DNA of 64,000 nucleotides from Pedobacter chinensis (lineage in GTDB: Bacteria; Bacteroidota; Bacteroidia; Sphingobacteriales; Sphingobacteriaceae). Positions 17,131 through 24,385 of the stretch are shown here, piece after piece. Position numbers and translations under genes: made by a program. Position 1 is the stretch's first letter, and each line of letters opens with the position of its first letter. The stretch spans positions 372,001 through 436,000 of the forward strand of contig NZ_QPKV01000006.1 of assembly GCF_003339865.1 (NCBI RefSeq), read 5' to 3'. Under the pieces are notes generated by a model. It saw only the letters and a program-made list of their open reading frames with translations. It did not search any database and had not been told where the DNA came from.

Positions 17131-18270
17131 CTACGCTTTAACTTCGTTATGTTGTTCGGCGGCAATTCCTTTCTCAGCCTTACCAGCATTCATAATTTCA
17201 GTTTGTTTACGGATAGATTCGCCGTGCATTAATTCTAAGAATTTCTCCGTAAAGTTCAAGTCTAACTTTAGAGCTTTTGCAAATGCATGACCTTTTTTAA
17301 TAATGGCATCCCAGCGGTTAACCTGTAAAATAGTTACCTGATTATCACGTTTGAACTCGCCGATTTTTTCAACGATAGCCATACGCTCGCCTAATTTTTG
17401 CAATAAGATATCATCAATTTTATCAATTGATTTACGTAAATCGGCTAGTTTATCTGCAAAAGCTTCGTTTGGTGCTTCAGGCTCACGAACCGTTAAGCGG
17501 TCAACCAATTCTGCCAAAGCAGCTGGTGTAACTTGTTGTTTAGCATCTGTCCATGCAACAGAAGGATCAACATGAGATTCGATCATTAAACCCTGCATAT
17601 CTAAATCCAAAGCTTTTTGAGAGATATAAGGAATTAACTCGCGGTTACCACAAATGTGACTTGGATCGTTAATGATTGGCAATTCAGGGCATAAAGTTTT
17701 TAGTTGGATAGCAAGTTCCCACATCGGTTCGTTGCGGAAAGAGCTTTTCTCAAAAGAAGAAAAACCACGGTGGATAGCACCAATCTTAGTAATTCCTGCA
17801 CCGTTGATCCGCTCGATTGCACCAATCCATAATTGTAAATCAGGATTTACAGGGTTTTTAATTAAAACAGGAACATCATGTCCTTTCAAAGCATCAGCAA
17901 TTTCCTGTACCGTGAATGGGTTTACAGTAGAACGTGCGCCAATCCAAAGGATATCAACACCTGCGGCCAAAGCCTCTTCAACATGTTTCGCATTTGCAAC
18001 CTCAACAGCTATTGGTAAACCAGTTTCTGCTTTAGCACGTTTTAACCACTCTAAACCAATGCTTCCGATACCCTCAAATTCTCCCGGGCGGGTACGTGGC
18101 TTCCAGATACCAGCTCTTAAAACTGATATCTTACCAGTTGCAGCTAGTAAATGTGCTGTGGTTAATAATTGTTCTTCGGTTTCTGCACTGCAGGGGCCGG
18201 AAATTAACAATGGTTCGTTGTTTGTGTTTAACCAGGTGTTTAAAGGTTGAATGTTTAAATTAAGTTTCAT
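17131..18270 (-). CDS. bifunctional 3-deoxy-7-phosphoheptulonate synthase / chorismate mutase type II
   Basis: 379 residues. Residues about 1-260 form a DAHP synthase: LLISGPCSAETEEQLL, SVLRAGIWKPRTRPGEFEG, IGARSTVNPFTVQEI, PVLIKNPVNPD, GAIHRGFSS and NDPSHICGNRE. The C-terminal ~95 residues are an AroQ-type chorismate mutase (LADLRKSIDKIDDILLQKLG, RMAIVEKIGEFK, LMHGESIRKQ). It catalyses the first step of the shikimate pathway and chorismate to prephenate. It is downstream of pheA across a 165-bp repeat-rich gap, so cotranscription and hence pheA attenuator control are possible but unproven. Confidence 0.96.
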   Translation of the reverse strand: MKLNLNIQPLNTWLNTNNEPLLISGPCSAETEEQLLTTAHLLAATGKISVLRAGIWKPRTRPGEFEGIGSIGLEWLKRAKAETGLPIAVEVANAKHVEEALAAGVDILWIGARSTVNPFTVQEIADALKGHDVPVLIKNPVNPDLQLWIGAIERINGAGITKIGAIHRGFSSFEKSSFRNEPMWELAIQLKTLCPELPIINDPSHICGNRELIPYISQKALDLDMQGLMIESHVDPSVAWTDAKQQVTPAALAELVDRLTVREPEAPNEAFADKLADLRKSIDKIDDILLQKLGERMAIVEKIGEFKRDNQVTILQVNRWDAIIKKGHAFAKALKLDLNFTEKFLELMHGESIRKQTEIMNAGKAEKGIAAEQHNEVKA

Positions 18271-18287
18271 GATTATGGGGTTTAAAA

Positions 18288-18434
18288 GTCTGGCGTCCGC
18301 AGTCGGAAGTCAGAAGATATATTTTGATAAATTAAATTGTTATAAGTTATTGTTTATGCTGTAACGTTAATACTTGGGTTGTCAACCTTGTTTTTGCTTA
18401 TTCATCTTCCGTCATCTGACTTCGGACCTCTGAC
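18288..18434. repeat. inverted low-complexity repeat between pheA and the DAHP synthase gene
   Basis: The left part (around 18288-18317, words GTCGGAAGTCAGAAG) and the right part (18406-18434, words CTTCCGTCATCTGACTTCGG) are imperfectly complementary, built from the word GTCNGAAG. The same word family occurs at 50268-50436. A long imperfect hairpin could form in the intergenic RNA and affect read-through from pheA. Confidence 0.55.
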
Positions 18435-18435
18435 A

Positions 18436-19269
18436 TTACACTTTATCATTCTTTTGATACTCGCCTAAGATGTTAAAATTTGAAGTGTATTTTAATGCTT
18501 TTCTTACGGCTTTATCATACTTTTCTGTGCTGGGCCATTCTAAATCGACATAAAAATAATATTCGTTTCTTTTCCCTAACACCGGCATTGATTGTATTTT
18601 TGTTAAGCTTACTTCCTGCTCGGCAAAGATGTTTAATACCGTTGCCAACGAGCCTGCTTTGTGACCAACCTGAAAACAGATCGAGGCTTTATTGATTTTC
18701 TTACCTTCATCTGTTTTGTCTTTTTTAAGAATAAGAAAACGGGTATAGTTTTTTTTGTTGGATTCTACGCGGCGCTCTAAAATGTTTAAACCATAAAGAT
18801 CTGCAGCTAAGTTGTTTGCAATGGCCATAGTATCTGTTAGCTTTTCTTCCTGAATACGCTTGGCACAAGCAGCAGTATCATTGCTTTCCACGATTTTAAT
18901 GTGCGGATAATCATAAAAGAAATCGATACATTGACGGATCGCAATGGGGTGGGAGGTTACGATTTTGATATCCTCAAATTTTACACCCGGTAGGGCCATT
19001 AAATGTAGCTGAATAGGTAAGTAAACTTCTCCAACTACCGAGAAACCATAATCGCGAATTAAAGTATAGTTTGGCAATAAGCTACCGGCGATTGAGTTTT
19101 CGATAGCCATTACCACAAAATCAGCCTCATTTTTCTCCAGTTTATCGCAGGTTTCTTTAAATGAATTACATTCTACAGTTTCGATGTTTTTACCAAAGAA
19201 TTTGTAGGCCGCTTCTTCATGAAAGGATGCTTTGATACCTTGAATTGCTACTCGTTTTGTCGTTTCCAT
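18436..19269 (-). CDS. pheA: prephenate dehydratase
   Basis: 277 residues from the ATG at 19267-19269 (METTKRVAIQG). It converts prephenate to phenylpyruvate, committing to phenylalanine. The dehydratase domain (about 1-185) has FHEEAAYKFFG, MAIENSIAGSLLPNY and the catalytic TRFLIL. A C-terminal ACT domain (about 195-275) would bind phenylalanine, although the usual ESRP motif reads QSMP here. A longer frame opening at 19320 (MYKKSRQTAG) is rejected because it reads through the attenuator terminator. Upstream lies a complete Phe/Tyr leader attenuator. Confidence 0.96.
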   Translation of the reverse strand: METTKRVAIQGIKASFHEEAAYKFFGKNIETVECNSFKETCDKLEKNEADFVVMAIENSIAGSLLPNYTLIRDYGFSVVGEVYLPIQLHLMALPGVKFEDIKIVTSHPIAIRQCIDFFYDYPHIKIVESNDTAACAKRIQEEKLTDTMAIANNLAADLYGLNILERRVESNKKNYTRFLILKKDKTDEGKKINKASICFQVGHKAGSLATVLNIFAEQEVSLTKIQSMPVLGKRNEYYFYVDLEWPSTEKYDKAVRKALKYTSNFNILGEYQKNDKV

Positions 19270-19283
19270 TTTTGTGTAAAACA

Positions 19284-19314
19284 AAAAAGTCCCGGCTGTT
19301 TGCCGGGACTTTTT
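19284..19314 (-). terminator. pheA attenuator: intrinsic terminator hairpin
   Basis: A 13-bp perfect stem, 19284-19296 with 19302-19314 (core AGTCCCGGC / GCCGGGACT), has a 5-nt loop. On the minus strand a U6 run ends it. It lies between the leader peptide and pheA, ending 13 nt before the pheA ATG. Formed in the nascent RNA it would stop transcription before pheA; its 5' arm can pair instead with the end of the leader reading frame. Confidence 0.88.
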
Positions 19315-19359
19315 ATACATTTAATATTGTTATATATTTTTTTGCATATTAGCCCCGGC
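19302..19359 (-). promoter_or_regulatory. pheA attenuator: antiterminator pairing
   Basis: The minus-strand segment GCCGGGGCT at 19351-19359, which contains the last codons and the stop of the leader peptide, is complementary over all nine positions (one G-U) to the terminator 5' arm AGTCCCGGC (19302-19310). A ribosome stalled on the upstream Phe/Tyr codons would leave this segment free to pair and block the terminator. A ribosome at the stop codon would cover it and let the terminator form. Confidence 0.8.
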
Positions 19360-19411
19360 TCTTACTAAAAAAGTAAAAGTAACCAAAGTAATATGTGTTG
19401 AATAATTTCAT
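19349..19411 (-). CDS. Phe/Tyr-rich leader peptide of the pheA attenuator
   Basis: A 20-residue frame, MKLFNTYYFGYFYFFSKSRG, then TAA at 19349-19351. Nine of 20 codons are Phe (five) or Tyr (four), clustered at positions 4-15, as in PheL-type leaders of other bacteria. It starts about 19 nt after the end of a predicted -7 element, and its stop overlaps the antiterminator segment. The product is a regulatory peptide with no function of its own: low charged tRNA-Phe or tRNA-Tyr stalls the ribosome and keeps pheA on. Too short for normal ORF calling. Confidence 0.85.
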   Translation of the reverse strand: MKLFNTYYFGYFYFFSKSRG

Positions 19412-19429
19412 TTTCGTTTTTGAATGAGC

Positions 19430-19459
19430 CAAATGTAATAACAAAATTTAATTTGTCAA
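19430..19459 (-). promoter_or_regulatory. predicted pheA leader promoter (TTG-N19-TACATTTG)
   Basis: -7 element TACATTTG at 19430-19437 and -33 TTG at 19457-19459 on the minus strand, 19-bp spacer, fitting the Bacteroidota consensus TTG-N19-21-TAnnTTTG. The start site would fall near 19424, leaving a 5' leader of roughly a dozen nucleotides before the leader peptide. Confidence 0.7.
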
Positions 19460-19663
19460 TAAGAAATTGAAAATAATTTTAATAAAATTTAATTTTCCTT
19501 GATTTAGACCGTTTTGAAGATAGGTATGAAACAGGGGTTTTGATAGTTTTAAAGGCGTGTGTCTAGTTTGTCTTGCAGCTGGTAAAATTAGATGGTGGTG
19601 CACTTTGACAGCGTTAAGATATTATCCAACTCTTTTTGCATTTTGCCGGTATGCACCCAGTTT

Positions 19664-19690
19664 CCCCCGCTGGCGGGGGATTAAAGGGGG
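19664..19690. repeat. G-rich hairpin end, downstream side of the DUF559 gene
   Basis: CCCCCGC-TG-GCGGGGG (7-bp stem, 19664-19679) is followed by GGGGG at 19686-19690. The gene's TAA stop (19681-19683) lies inside this element. It is an inverted counterpart of the repeat at 20116-20140. Confidence 0.75.
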
Positions 19691-20082
19691 TGGCTCTTTT
19701 CAAATTCTTCAATATAAAAACAAATGGAACGATTTACATTTTCCAAATCTGTCAGAACTTCCTCATCACTAAAACGAATTATAGTAAAACCAATTTCAGA
19801 AAGTATTTTTTCTCTTAAAATATCTTTTTCAGCTACTGTTTCCCATTGATGTGTTAAACCGTCAATTTCAATAATTAACATTAGGTCTTTACACATGAAA
19901 TCGGCAATAAAATTTAGTATAGGTCTTTGTCTTCGAAATGAATAACCCATCATTTGTTTGCTGCTTAAAAGAAATTTCCAGATACAGGCCTCGGCTTTGG
20001 TCATGTTCTTTCTGTTTGTATTTGCAAATGCTGTTAAATTGCTATTATAGTGCCAAAGGTTTTCTTTCTTAGCTTTTTCCAT
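19681..20082 (-). CDS. DUF559 endonuclease-like protein
   Basis: 133 residues from the ATG at 20080-20082 (MEKAKKENLWHYN). The earlier in-frame start at 20154 reads through a G-rich repeat and is rejected. It matches DUF559, a Vsr-like PD-(D/E)XK fold: MTKAEACIWKFLLSSKQMMG, YSFRRQRPILNFIADFMC with the metal-binding Asp, LMLIIEIDGLTHQW with the E-x-D core, and LSEIGFTIIRFSDEEVL. It is flanked by inverted hairpin-plus-G5 elements at 19664 and 20116, and sits between the pheA attenuator and a sterol-desaturase-family gene. Probably a small mobile or selfish gene; biochemical role unknown. Confidence 0.9.
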   Translation of the reverse strand: MEKAKKENLWHYNSNLTAFANTNRKNMTKAEACIWKFLLSSKQMMGYSFRRQRPILNFIADFMCKDLMLIIEIDGLTHQWETVAEKDILREKILSEIGFTIIRFSDEEVLTDLENVNRSICFYIEEFEKSHPL

Positions 20083-20115
20083 GATTCTAAAATAAAAAAT
20101 ATTTACAATAATCCT

Positions 20116-20140
20116 CCCCCTTGCCCCCTCGAAGAGGGGG
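20116..20140. repeat. G-rich hairpin end, upstream side of the DUF559 gene
   Basis: CCCCC (20116-20120), then CCCCCTC-GAA-GAGGGGG (7-bp stem, 20124-20140). Read on the opposite strand it has the same order as the left copy at 19664: hairpin of C5/G5, short spacer, then another G5. The pair therefore brackets the DUF559 gene as inverted repeats about 475 bp apart. Confidence 0.75.
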
Positions 20141-20233
20141 ATAACACAGTGCAAAAAAAATCCCTCAAATTTTCTTTATAAATAAAAAACGGCCTGTAAG
20201 TACAGACCGAAATTTATGATTTTGCCACTTGCC

Positions 20234-20267
20234 CCCATGTCCCACGATTTAAATCGTGGGACATGGG
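20234..20267. repeat. 34-bp perfect palindrome
   Basis: CCCATGTCCCACGATTT and its exact reverse complement are fused without a spacer. It lies 9 bp after the stop codon of the sterol-desaturase-family gene on the minus strand. It may act as a terminator-like hairpin, but has no U-tract; repeats built on CCCACGATTTAAATCGTGGG are dispersed in related genomes (from memory). Confidence 0.75.
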
Positions 20268-20275
20268 TAATGTGC

Positions 20276-21247
20276 CTATCCCGTTGAGCTTAATTCTCTT
20301 TGTTGCTCGTTGAAGTCTTTAACGTTGTTGTTATCTTTATCTTTACGCTGATTTTCCAACGCTTCTGCCTCACGCAATTCTTGTTGCATTATTTTAGCAA
20401 TTTTAGTGCTGCCATCGTGGCTCCATCCCGGCGGGTTAAAGATATATTTTACTTTATCCATAAAAGTTGGTGCTTTTTTAACATCAGCAGTTAAAGCGAT
20501 AAACTCATGGAAAATGATATTTACAGGACCGGTATCTTTTGGTTGAGTGGTTAAGCCGTATTTGATTTCATCTTCAGGTAGTTCTTCCTGAAAAGTACCG
20601 AACCATCTATCCCAAAGGATTAATACCATCCCCATATTTTTATCCAGATAACGTACGTTACTGGCATGATGAACACGGTGGTGTGATGGTGTCACGAAAA
20701 CATATTCATACCATTTTGGGAACTTGATTTTGTATTGGGTGTGAACCAGGTTTCCATAAATCTGCGTTACCAGGTAAGCAAAAAGAATGTCCATTGCTGT
20801 GAAACCCATAAATGCCAGTGGCAAATAGAAGAACACACGGTAAAGTGGTTCAAAAACAGTAGAACGGAAACCAGTGGTTAAATTGAAATGCTCTGATGAG
20901 TGGTGAGTGACGTGCATTGCCCAGAAAAAGCGCACATAATGACCAACGGTATGCAAAAACCAATACAGGAAATCCTGAACTAAAATCAACACAATCCAAT
21001 AAATCCAAACGTTTTGAATTTGGAATAAACGGAACTGGTAACAATAATCCAGTAAAAAGAAAGTAGCCGTTTTCATGCCTAAATTAATCACTACAGCTGC
21101 AGTCATTAAATAGATATTTGTCCAGGTATCTCTTTTTGTATATAATTTTTTATCGTGTTGATAGCTGAAATACATCTCCACGATGGTTAGTACGATTACA
21201 AAACCGAATAGCGCACCAACAGAAATATCGCCGCTTGAAAAATTCAT
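20276..21247 (-). CDS. sterol desaturase / fatty acid hydroxylase family membrane protein
   Basis: 323-residue integral membrane di-iron oxygenase. Four or five hydrophobic spans occupy the first 170 residues, with the histidine clusters HTVGHYVRFFWAMHVTHHSSEHFN, spread over two motifs, and PSHHRVHHASN, plus a later GTFQEELPEDEI block. The family hydroxylates or desaturates lipids with O2; the substrate here is unknown. The C-terminal 40 residues are charged and probably disordered. It begins 1 bp after aroB ends, so the two are probably cotranscribed, with no obvious metabolic link. Confidence 0.93.
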   Translation of the reverse strand: MNFSSGDISVGALFGFVIVLTIVEMYFSYQHDKKLYTKRDTWTNIYLMTAAVVINLGMKTATFFLLDYCYQFRLFQIQNVWIYWIVLILVQDFLYWFLHTVGHYVRFFWAMHVTHHSSEHFNLTTGFRSTVFEPLYRVFFYLPLAFMGFTAMDILFAYLVTQIYGNLVHTQYKIKFPKWYEYVFVTPSHHRVHHASNVRYLDKNMGMVLILWDRWFGTFQEELPEDEIKYGLTTQPKDTGPVNIIFHEFIALTADVKKAPTFMDKVKYIFNPPGWSHDGSTKIAKIMQQELREAEALENQRKDKDNNNVKDFNEQQRELSSTG

Positions 21248-21248
21248 C

Positions 21249-22307
21249 TTATAAACTATTATAATACTCCAAACTGCTTAAAATATCGGCAGTACTTACA
21301 CGGCAGTTAAACGTGCATTTGCCTGTTGTTTCTAATAAAGAGAATAAAATGTTGCCATCCTCATTCTTTTTATCACTTTGCATCAATTCCAAAAGCGTAT
21401 CGAAACTTTCTTTTTTAATGTGATATTTAGGATATAACGCTAAAATATAATCGCTGATATCTTTTAATTCCTCCCTGGTAAGAGCGCTGTTCTTGATAGA
21501 AAGAGCAGCTTCACATACAAAACCAATAGCAATAGCTTCACCATGAGTAAGTGGGTTTTCATCATTTGCGAGTGAATAACCTTCTACTGCGTGACCAATA
21601 GTATGACCAAAATTTAAAATCTTACGCAGATTTTTTTCATGAGGGTCAATCGTTACTACCTCATTTTTAATTTCTACTGAACGGTAAATATCTTCAGCCG
21701 ATGGCATTAAATAGTCAGTCGTTTTTAATTTTTCGTAATAAGCTTTATCGTAAATCAATCCATGTTTGATCATTTCGGCAAAGCCAGATAAAAGCTCTCG
21801 TTGAGGTAGGGTTTTTAAAAATTCAGTTTCAATAAAAACCATTTGAGGCAAGGTAAAAGTGCCCACCATGTTTTTCACGTTATCGATATCTATGCCAGTT
21901 TTACCGCCAACTGAGGCATCGACCTGTGAAAGCAGGGTAGTTGGAACATTTATGAAATCTATTCCCCGTTTATATGTAGATGCAATAAAACCACCCATAT
22001 CAGTAATTACCCCACCACCTAAATTGATCATTAAACTTTTGCGGTCCGCCTCAAAATCCAAAAGTGTTTTCCAGATGCCGATACAGAAATCGATGTTTTT
22101 GTTTTCTTCACCTGCAGCGGTTTCAATCAAATCAAAATCAGCAAAATCGTCCATTAACGATTGAAAAACAGGTAAACAGATTTCACTGGTATTTTCATCA
22201 GCAAGTACAAATACCTTGCTGTATTTATTGCTCTCTAAAAGTGTTTTTAAGGCTTCTAAATTGCTTTCGAAATAAAGCGAATGACCTGCGCTGGTTAAAG
22301 TTTCCAT
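21249..22307 (-). CDS. aroB: 3-dehydroquinate synthase
   Basis: 352 residues, normal length. It cyclises DAHP to 3-dehydroquinate using NAD+ and a divalent metal, the second shikimate step. Hallmarks: NLGGGVITDMGGFIASTYKR, PTTLLSQVDASVGGKTGID, GFAEMIKHGLIYD, KILNFGHTIGHAVEG and LTHGEAIAIGF with its metal-binding His. The start codon overlaps the stop of the S4 gene by 1 bp (TTAATGG), so translation is coupled. It is separated from the other aro genes by the desaturase-family gene and the DUF559 element. Confidence 0.97.
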   Translation of the reverse strand: METLTSAGHSLYFESNLEALKTLLESNKYSKVFVLADENTSEICLPVFQSLMDDFADFDLIETAAGEENKNIDFCIGIWKTLLDFEADRKSLMINLGGGVITDMGGFIASTYKRGIDFINVPTTLLSQVDASVGGKTGIDIDNVKNMVGTFTLPQMVFIETEFLKTLPQRELLSGFAEMIKHGLIYDKAYYEKLKTTDYLMPSAEDIYRSVEIKNEVVTIDPHEKNLRKILNFGHTIGHAVEGYSLANDENPLTHGEAIAIGFVCEAALSIKNSALTREELKDISDYILALYPKYHIKKESFDTLLELMQSDKKNEDGNILFSLLETTGKCTFNCRVSTADILSSLEYYNSL

Positions 22308-22513
22308 TAAATTACTTCGATTTTATCTTGTTCAAAAGTGATGATATCGCCAACTCTAACTTTATAACGTTTTCGAAATTCTACCTCTCCGTTGCATTTT
22401 ACTAAGCCATCCACTACAGCAGCCTGGGCATCGCCACCTGTACCAACCAAGCCAATGGCTTTTAAAAGTTGGATTAATGGAATAAACTCGCCTTCTAATT
22501 TGAATTGTATCAT
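22307..22513 (-). CDS. S4-domain RNA-binding protein
   Basis: 68 residues composed of one S4 domain in the YaaA/YbcJ style (FIPLIQLLKAIGLVGTGGDA, VVDGLVKCNGEVEFRKRYKV, VGDIITFEQDKIEV). Such tiny S4 proteins bind structured RNA, probably in ribosome assembly or quality control. It is first in the operon with aroB and the sterol-desaturase-family gene and divergent from the proline dehydrogenase gene. Confidence 0.92.
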   Translation of the reverse strand: MIQFKLEGEFIPLIQLLKAIGLVGTGGDAQAAVVDGLVKCNGEVEFRKRYKVRVGDIITFEQDKIEVI

Positions 22514-22608
22514 TTTGCTGCAAAAATACGATTATTTAGTTGTTTTTAATTTCTACAATCAATGCTTTTTATAATTTTGCATCCATCTGACTTATTAAAT
22601 ATCAAATA

Positions 22609-23793
22609 ATGGATTTATCCCCCAACAAACAACCGAATTTCGATAATACAGAAGTAGCCTTTCGTCAAAAAACCAATGCAGAATTGAAAAAAGCTTATTG
22701 GCTTTTTAAAATGATTGGCAGTAACTTCCTTACAAAGGTTGGCCCGCCCATAACTAATTTTTTTTTAAACATCGGGTTGCCCATTCAAGGCGCTATAAAA
22801 GCAACCATTTTTCAGCAATTTTGTGGTGGTGAAACCATTGCCGAATGCGATAAAGCCATTGCTCAACTGGCAAAAGGAGGCGTTGGGACCATTTTAGATT
22901 ATTCTGTTGAAGGTGAGGAAGAAGAAAAAGTTTTCGACGAAACTTGTCAGGAAATTATTCGTACCATTCTTCGTGCTGATGGTGATCCAAATATTCCGAT
23001 CACGGTTTTCAAAATCACGGGTATTGGTCGTTTTGCATTGTTAGAGAAATTAGATGCAAAAAAAGCATTAACCACAGATGAACAAGCTGAATTTAATAAA
23101 GTGAAATTGCGCTGTGAAATGATTTGCAGAACCGCTTTTGATAAGGGCGTGCCAATTATGATTGATGCCGAAGAAACCTGGATTCAGGATACTATTGATG
23201 AGCTGGCTTTGGATATGATGCGTAAATTCAATCGCGAACGTATTATTGTTTACAATACTTATCAAATGTATCGCCATGATAAACTGGCTGATATGAAAGC
23301 AGATCACTTAATTGCTAAAGCAGATGGATTTATTTTAGGAGTGAAAATGGTTCGCGGCGCTTATATGGAGAAAGAACGTAAACGTGCTGTTGAGATGGGA
23401 TACCCTTCTCCAATTCAGCCAGATAAAGAATCTTCAGATAGAGACTATAACGAATCGCTACGTTATTGCGTTGATCATATTGACGAAATTGCCATTGTTT
23501 GTGGAACGCACAATGAAGATAGCAGTCGCCTTTTAACTTATCTTTTAGAGGAGAAAAAAGTGCCTCATAATCATCCTCATGTTTATTTTGCTCAGCTTTT
23601 AGGAATGAGTGATAACTTAAGTTTCAATCTGGCAGATTCAAATTACAATGTAACCAAATATGTTCCTTACGGGCCAATTAAAGCAGTAATGCCTTATCTA
23701 TTTAGAAGAGCCCAGGAAAATACCTCAGTTGCCGGACAAACAGGGCGGGAGTTGGGTTTAATTGAAAGAGAATTAAAGAGAAGAAAACTGTAA
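22609..23793 (+). CDS. proline dehydrogenase
   Basis: 394-residue FAD enzyme oxidizing proline to pyrroline-5-carboxylate, first step of proline catabolism. Signature elements of the PRODH barrel: GVGTILDYSVEGEEEE, ITVFKITGIGRFALLEKL, VPIMIDAEETWIQD, NRERIIVYNTYQMYR, LGVKMVRGAYMEKER, CGTHNEDSS and VPYGPIKAVMPYLFRRAQEN. The length fits the monofunctional form; the P5C dehydrogenase is encoded elsewhere. It is a single-gene unit, divergent from the aroB operon. Confidence 0.96.
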   Translation: MDLSPNKQPNFDNTEVAFRQKTNAELKKAYWLFKMIGSNFLTKVGPPITNFFLNIGLPIQGAIKATIFQQFCGGETIAECDKAIAQLAKGGVGTILDYSVEGEEEEKVFDETCQEIIRTILRADGDPNIPITVFKITGIGRFALLEKLDAKKALTTDEQAEFNKVKLRCEMICRTAFDKGVPIMIDAEETWIQDTIDELALDMMRKFNRERIIVYNTYQMYRHDKLADMKADHLIAKADGFILGVKMVRGAYMEKERKRAVEMGYPSPIQPDKESSDRDYNESLRYCVDHIDEIAIVCGTHNEDSSRLLTYLLEEKKVPHNHPHVYFAQLLGMSDNLSFNLADSNYNVTKYVPYGPIKAVMPYLFRRAQENTSVAGQTGRELGLIERELKRRKL

Positions 23794-23804
23794 TTCAATT
23801 AACA

Positions 23805-24012
23805 GTTTTCAGTTAACAGTTGGGGTTTTCAGCTTTGGATTAAGACGTTCAAGGTTGAAAATTTCCAGCCGTTTTTTTAGCGAGACCTCATGTGATTTGT
23901 AGCGAAGCGGAAAGGTACGGAGTAAATTTATTTTAAAAGGAGAGTCAGTATTGCAGCTACTTCATGGTCAGCATCTTTTTGCCATTAAGGCCCTGAAATG
24001 AATTCAGGGCAA
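23805..24012. repeat. intergenic AACAGTT repeats and a REP-like hairpin
   Basis: After the proline dehydrogenase stop, TTAACAGTTTTCAGTTAACAG (about 23800-23821) repeats an AACAGTT word. Further on, GCCCTGAA (23989-23996) and TTCAGGGC (24003-24010) form a short hairpin resembling the one in the 121-bp tandem repeat at 53451. No gene is seen in this 263-bp gap. Confidence 0.5.
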
Positions 24013-24056
24013 TGATTGTTTATAATCAGTGCTTAATTAAGCGTTCAAATTTAAGA

Positions 24057-24377
24057 TTATTTTTTCACCACAAAACTTTGTTTACCAGTCAGTAAATCAT
24101 AAAAAAGAATAAAATCACTGGCCAGACAATAACCTGGATATTGAAAAGTAGCGGGTTTGTTCTTTTCGAAAAAAAAGTGACCAACCCAGGCGAAGCCATA
24201 ACCTAAAAGAGGCATGGCAAGAAAAAACCGCCAATCGTGAAATAAAAAACCTGTAAAGAAAGCTAATAAAACTAAACCTGTGCCAATGAAATGTAAAATA
24301 CGTGAAGTGGTGTTGATGTGTTCTGATAAGTAAAAAGGGTAGAACTCTTTAAGCGATTTAAACTTTTTCTCTGACAT
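24057..24377 (-). CDS. Mpo1-like (DUF962) membrane protein
   Basis: 106 residues with three hydrophobic stretches, matching DUF962/Mpo1: LKEFYPFYLSEHINTTSRIL with the conserved His, HFIGTGLVLLAFF, GYGFAWVGHFFFEKNKPATF, then PGYCLASDFILFYDLLTG. The yeast homologue is a 2-hydroxy fatty acid dioxygenase; bacterial members are usually assumed similar, but that is transfer by family. It starts 8 bp after the HAD gene and is probably cotranscribed with it. Confidence 0.92.
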   Translation of the reverse strand: MSEKKFKSLKEFYPFYLSEHINTTSRILHFIGTGLVLLAFFTGFLFHDWRFFLAMPLLGYGFAWVGHFFFEKNKPATFQYPGYCLASDFILFYDLLTGKQSFVVKK

Positions 24378-24385
24378 AACTAAAA

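Noticed and set aside
17672-18250. 192-codon plus-strand frame opposite the DAHP synthase gene
   Set aside because: Antisense shadow of a strongly conserved enzyme.
18271-18435. Second attenuator upstream of the DAHP synthase gene
   Set aside because: Only low-complexity inverted repeats are present; no aromatic-rich leader frame.
19270-19320. N-terminal extension of pheA (MYKKSRQTAG...)
   Set aside because: It is encoded by the attenuator terminator hairpin; the family start fits the ATG at 19267-19269.
20083-20154. N-terminal extension of the DUF559 protein
   Set aside because: It reads through the G-rich repeat end; the internal ATG at 20080-20082 gives the family's normal start.
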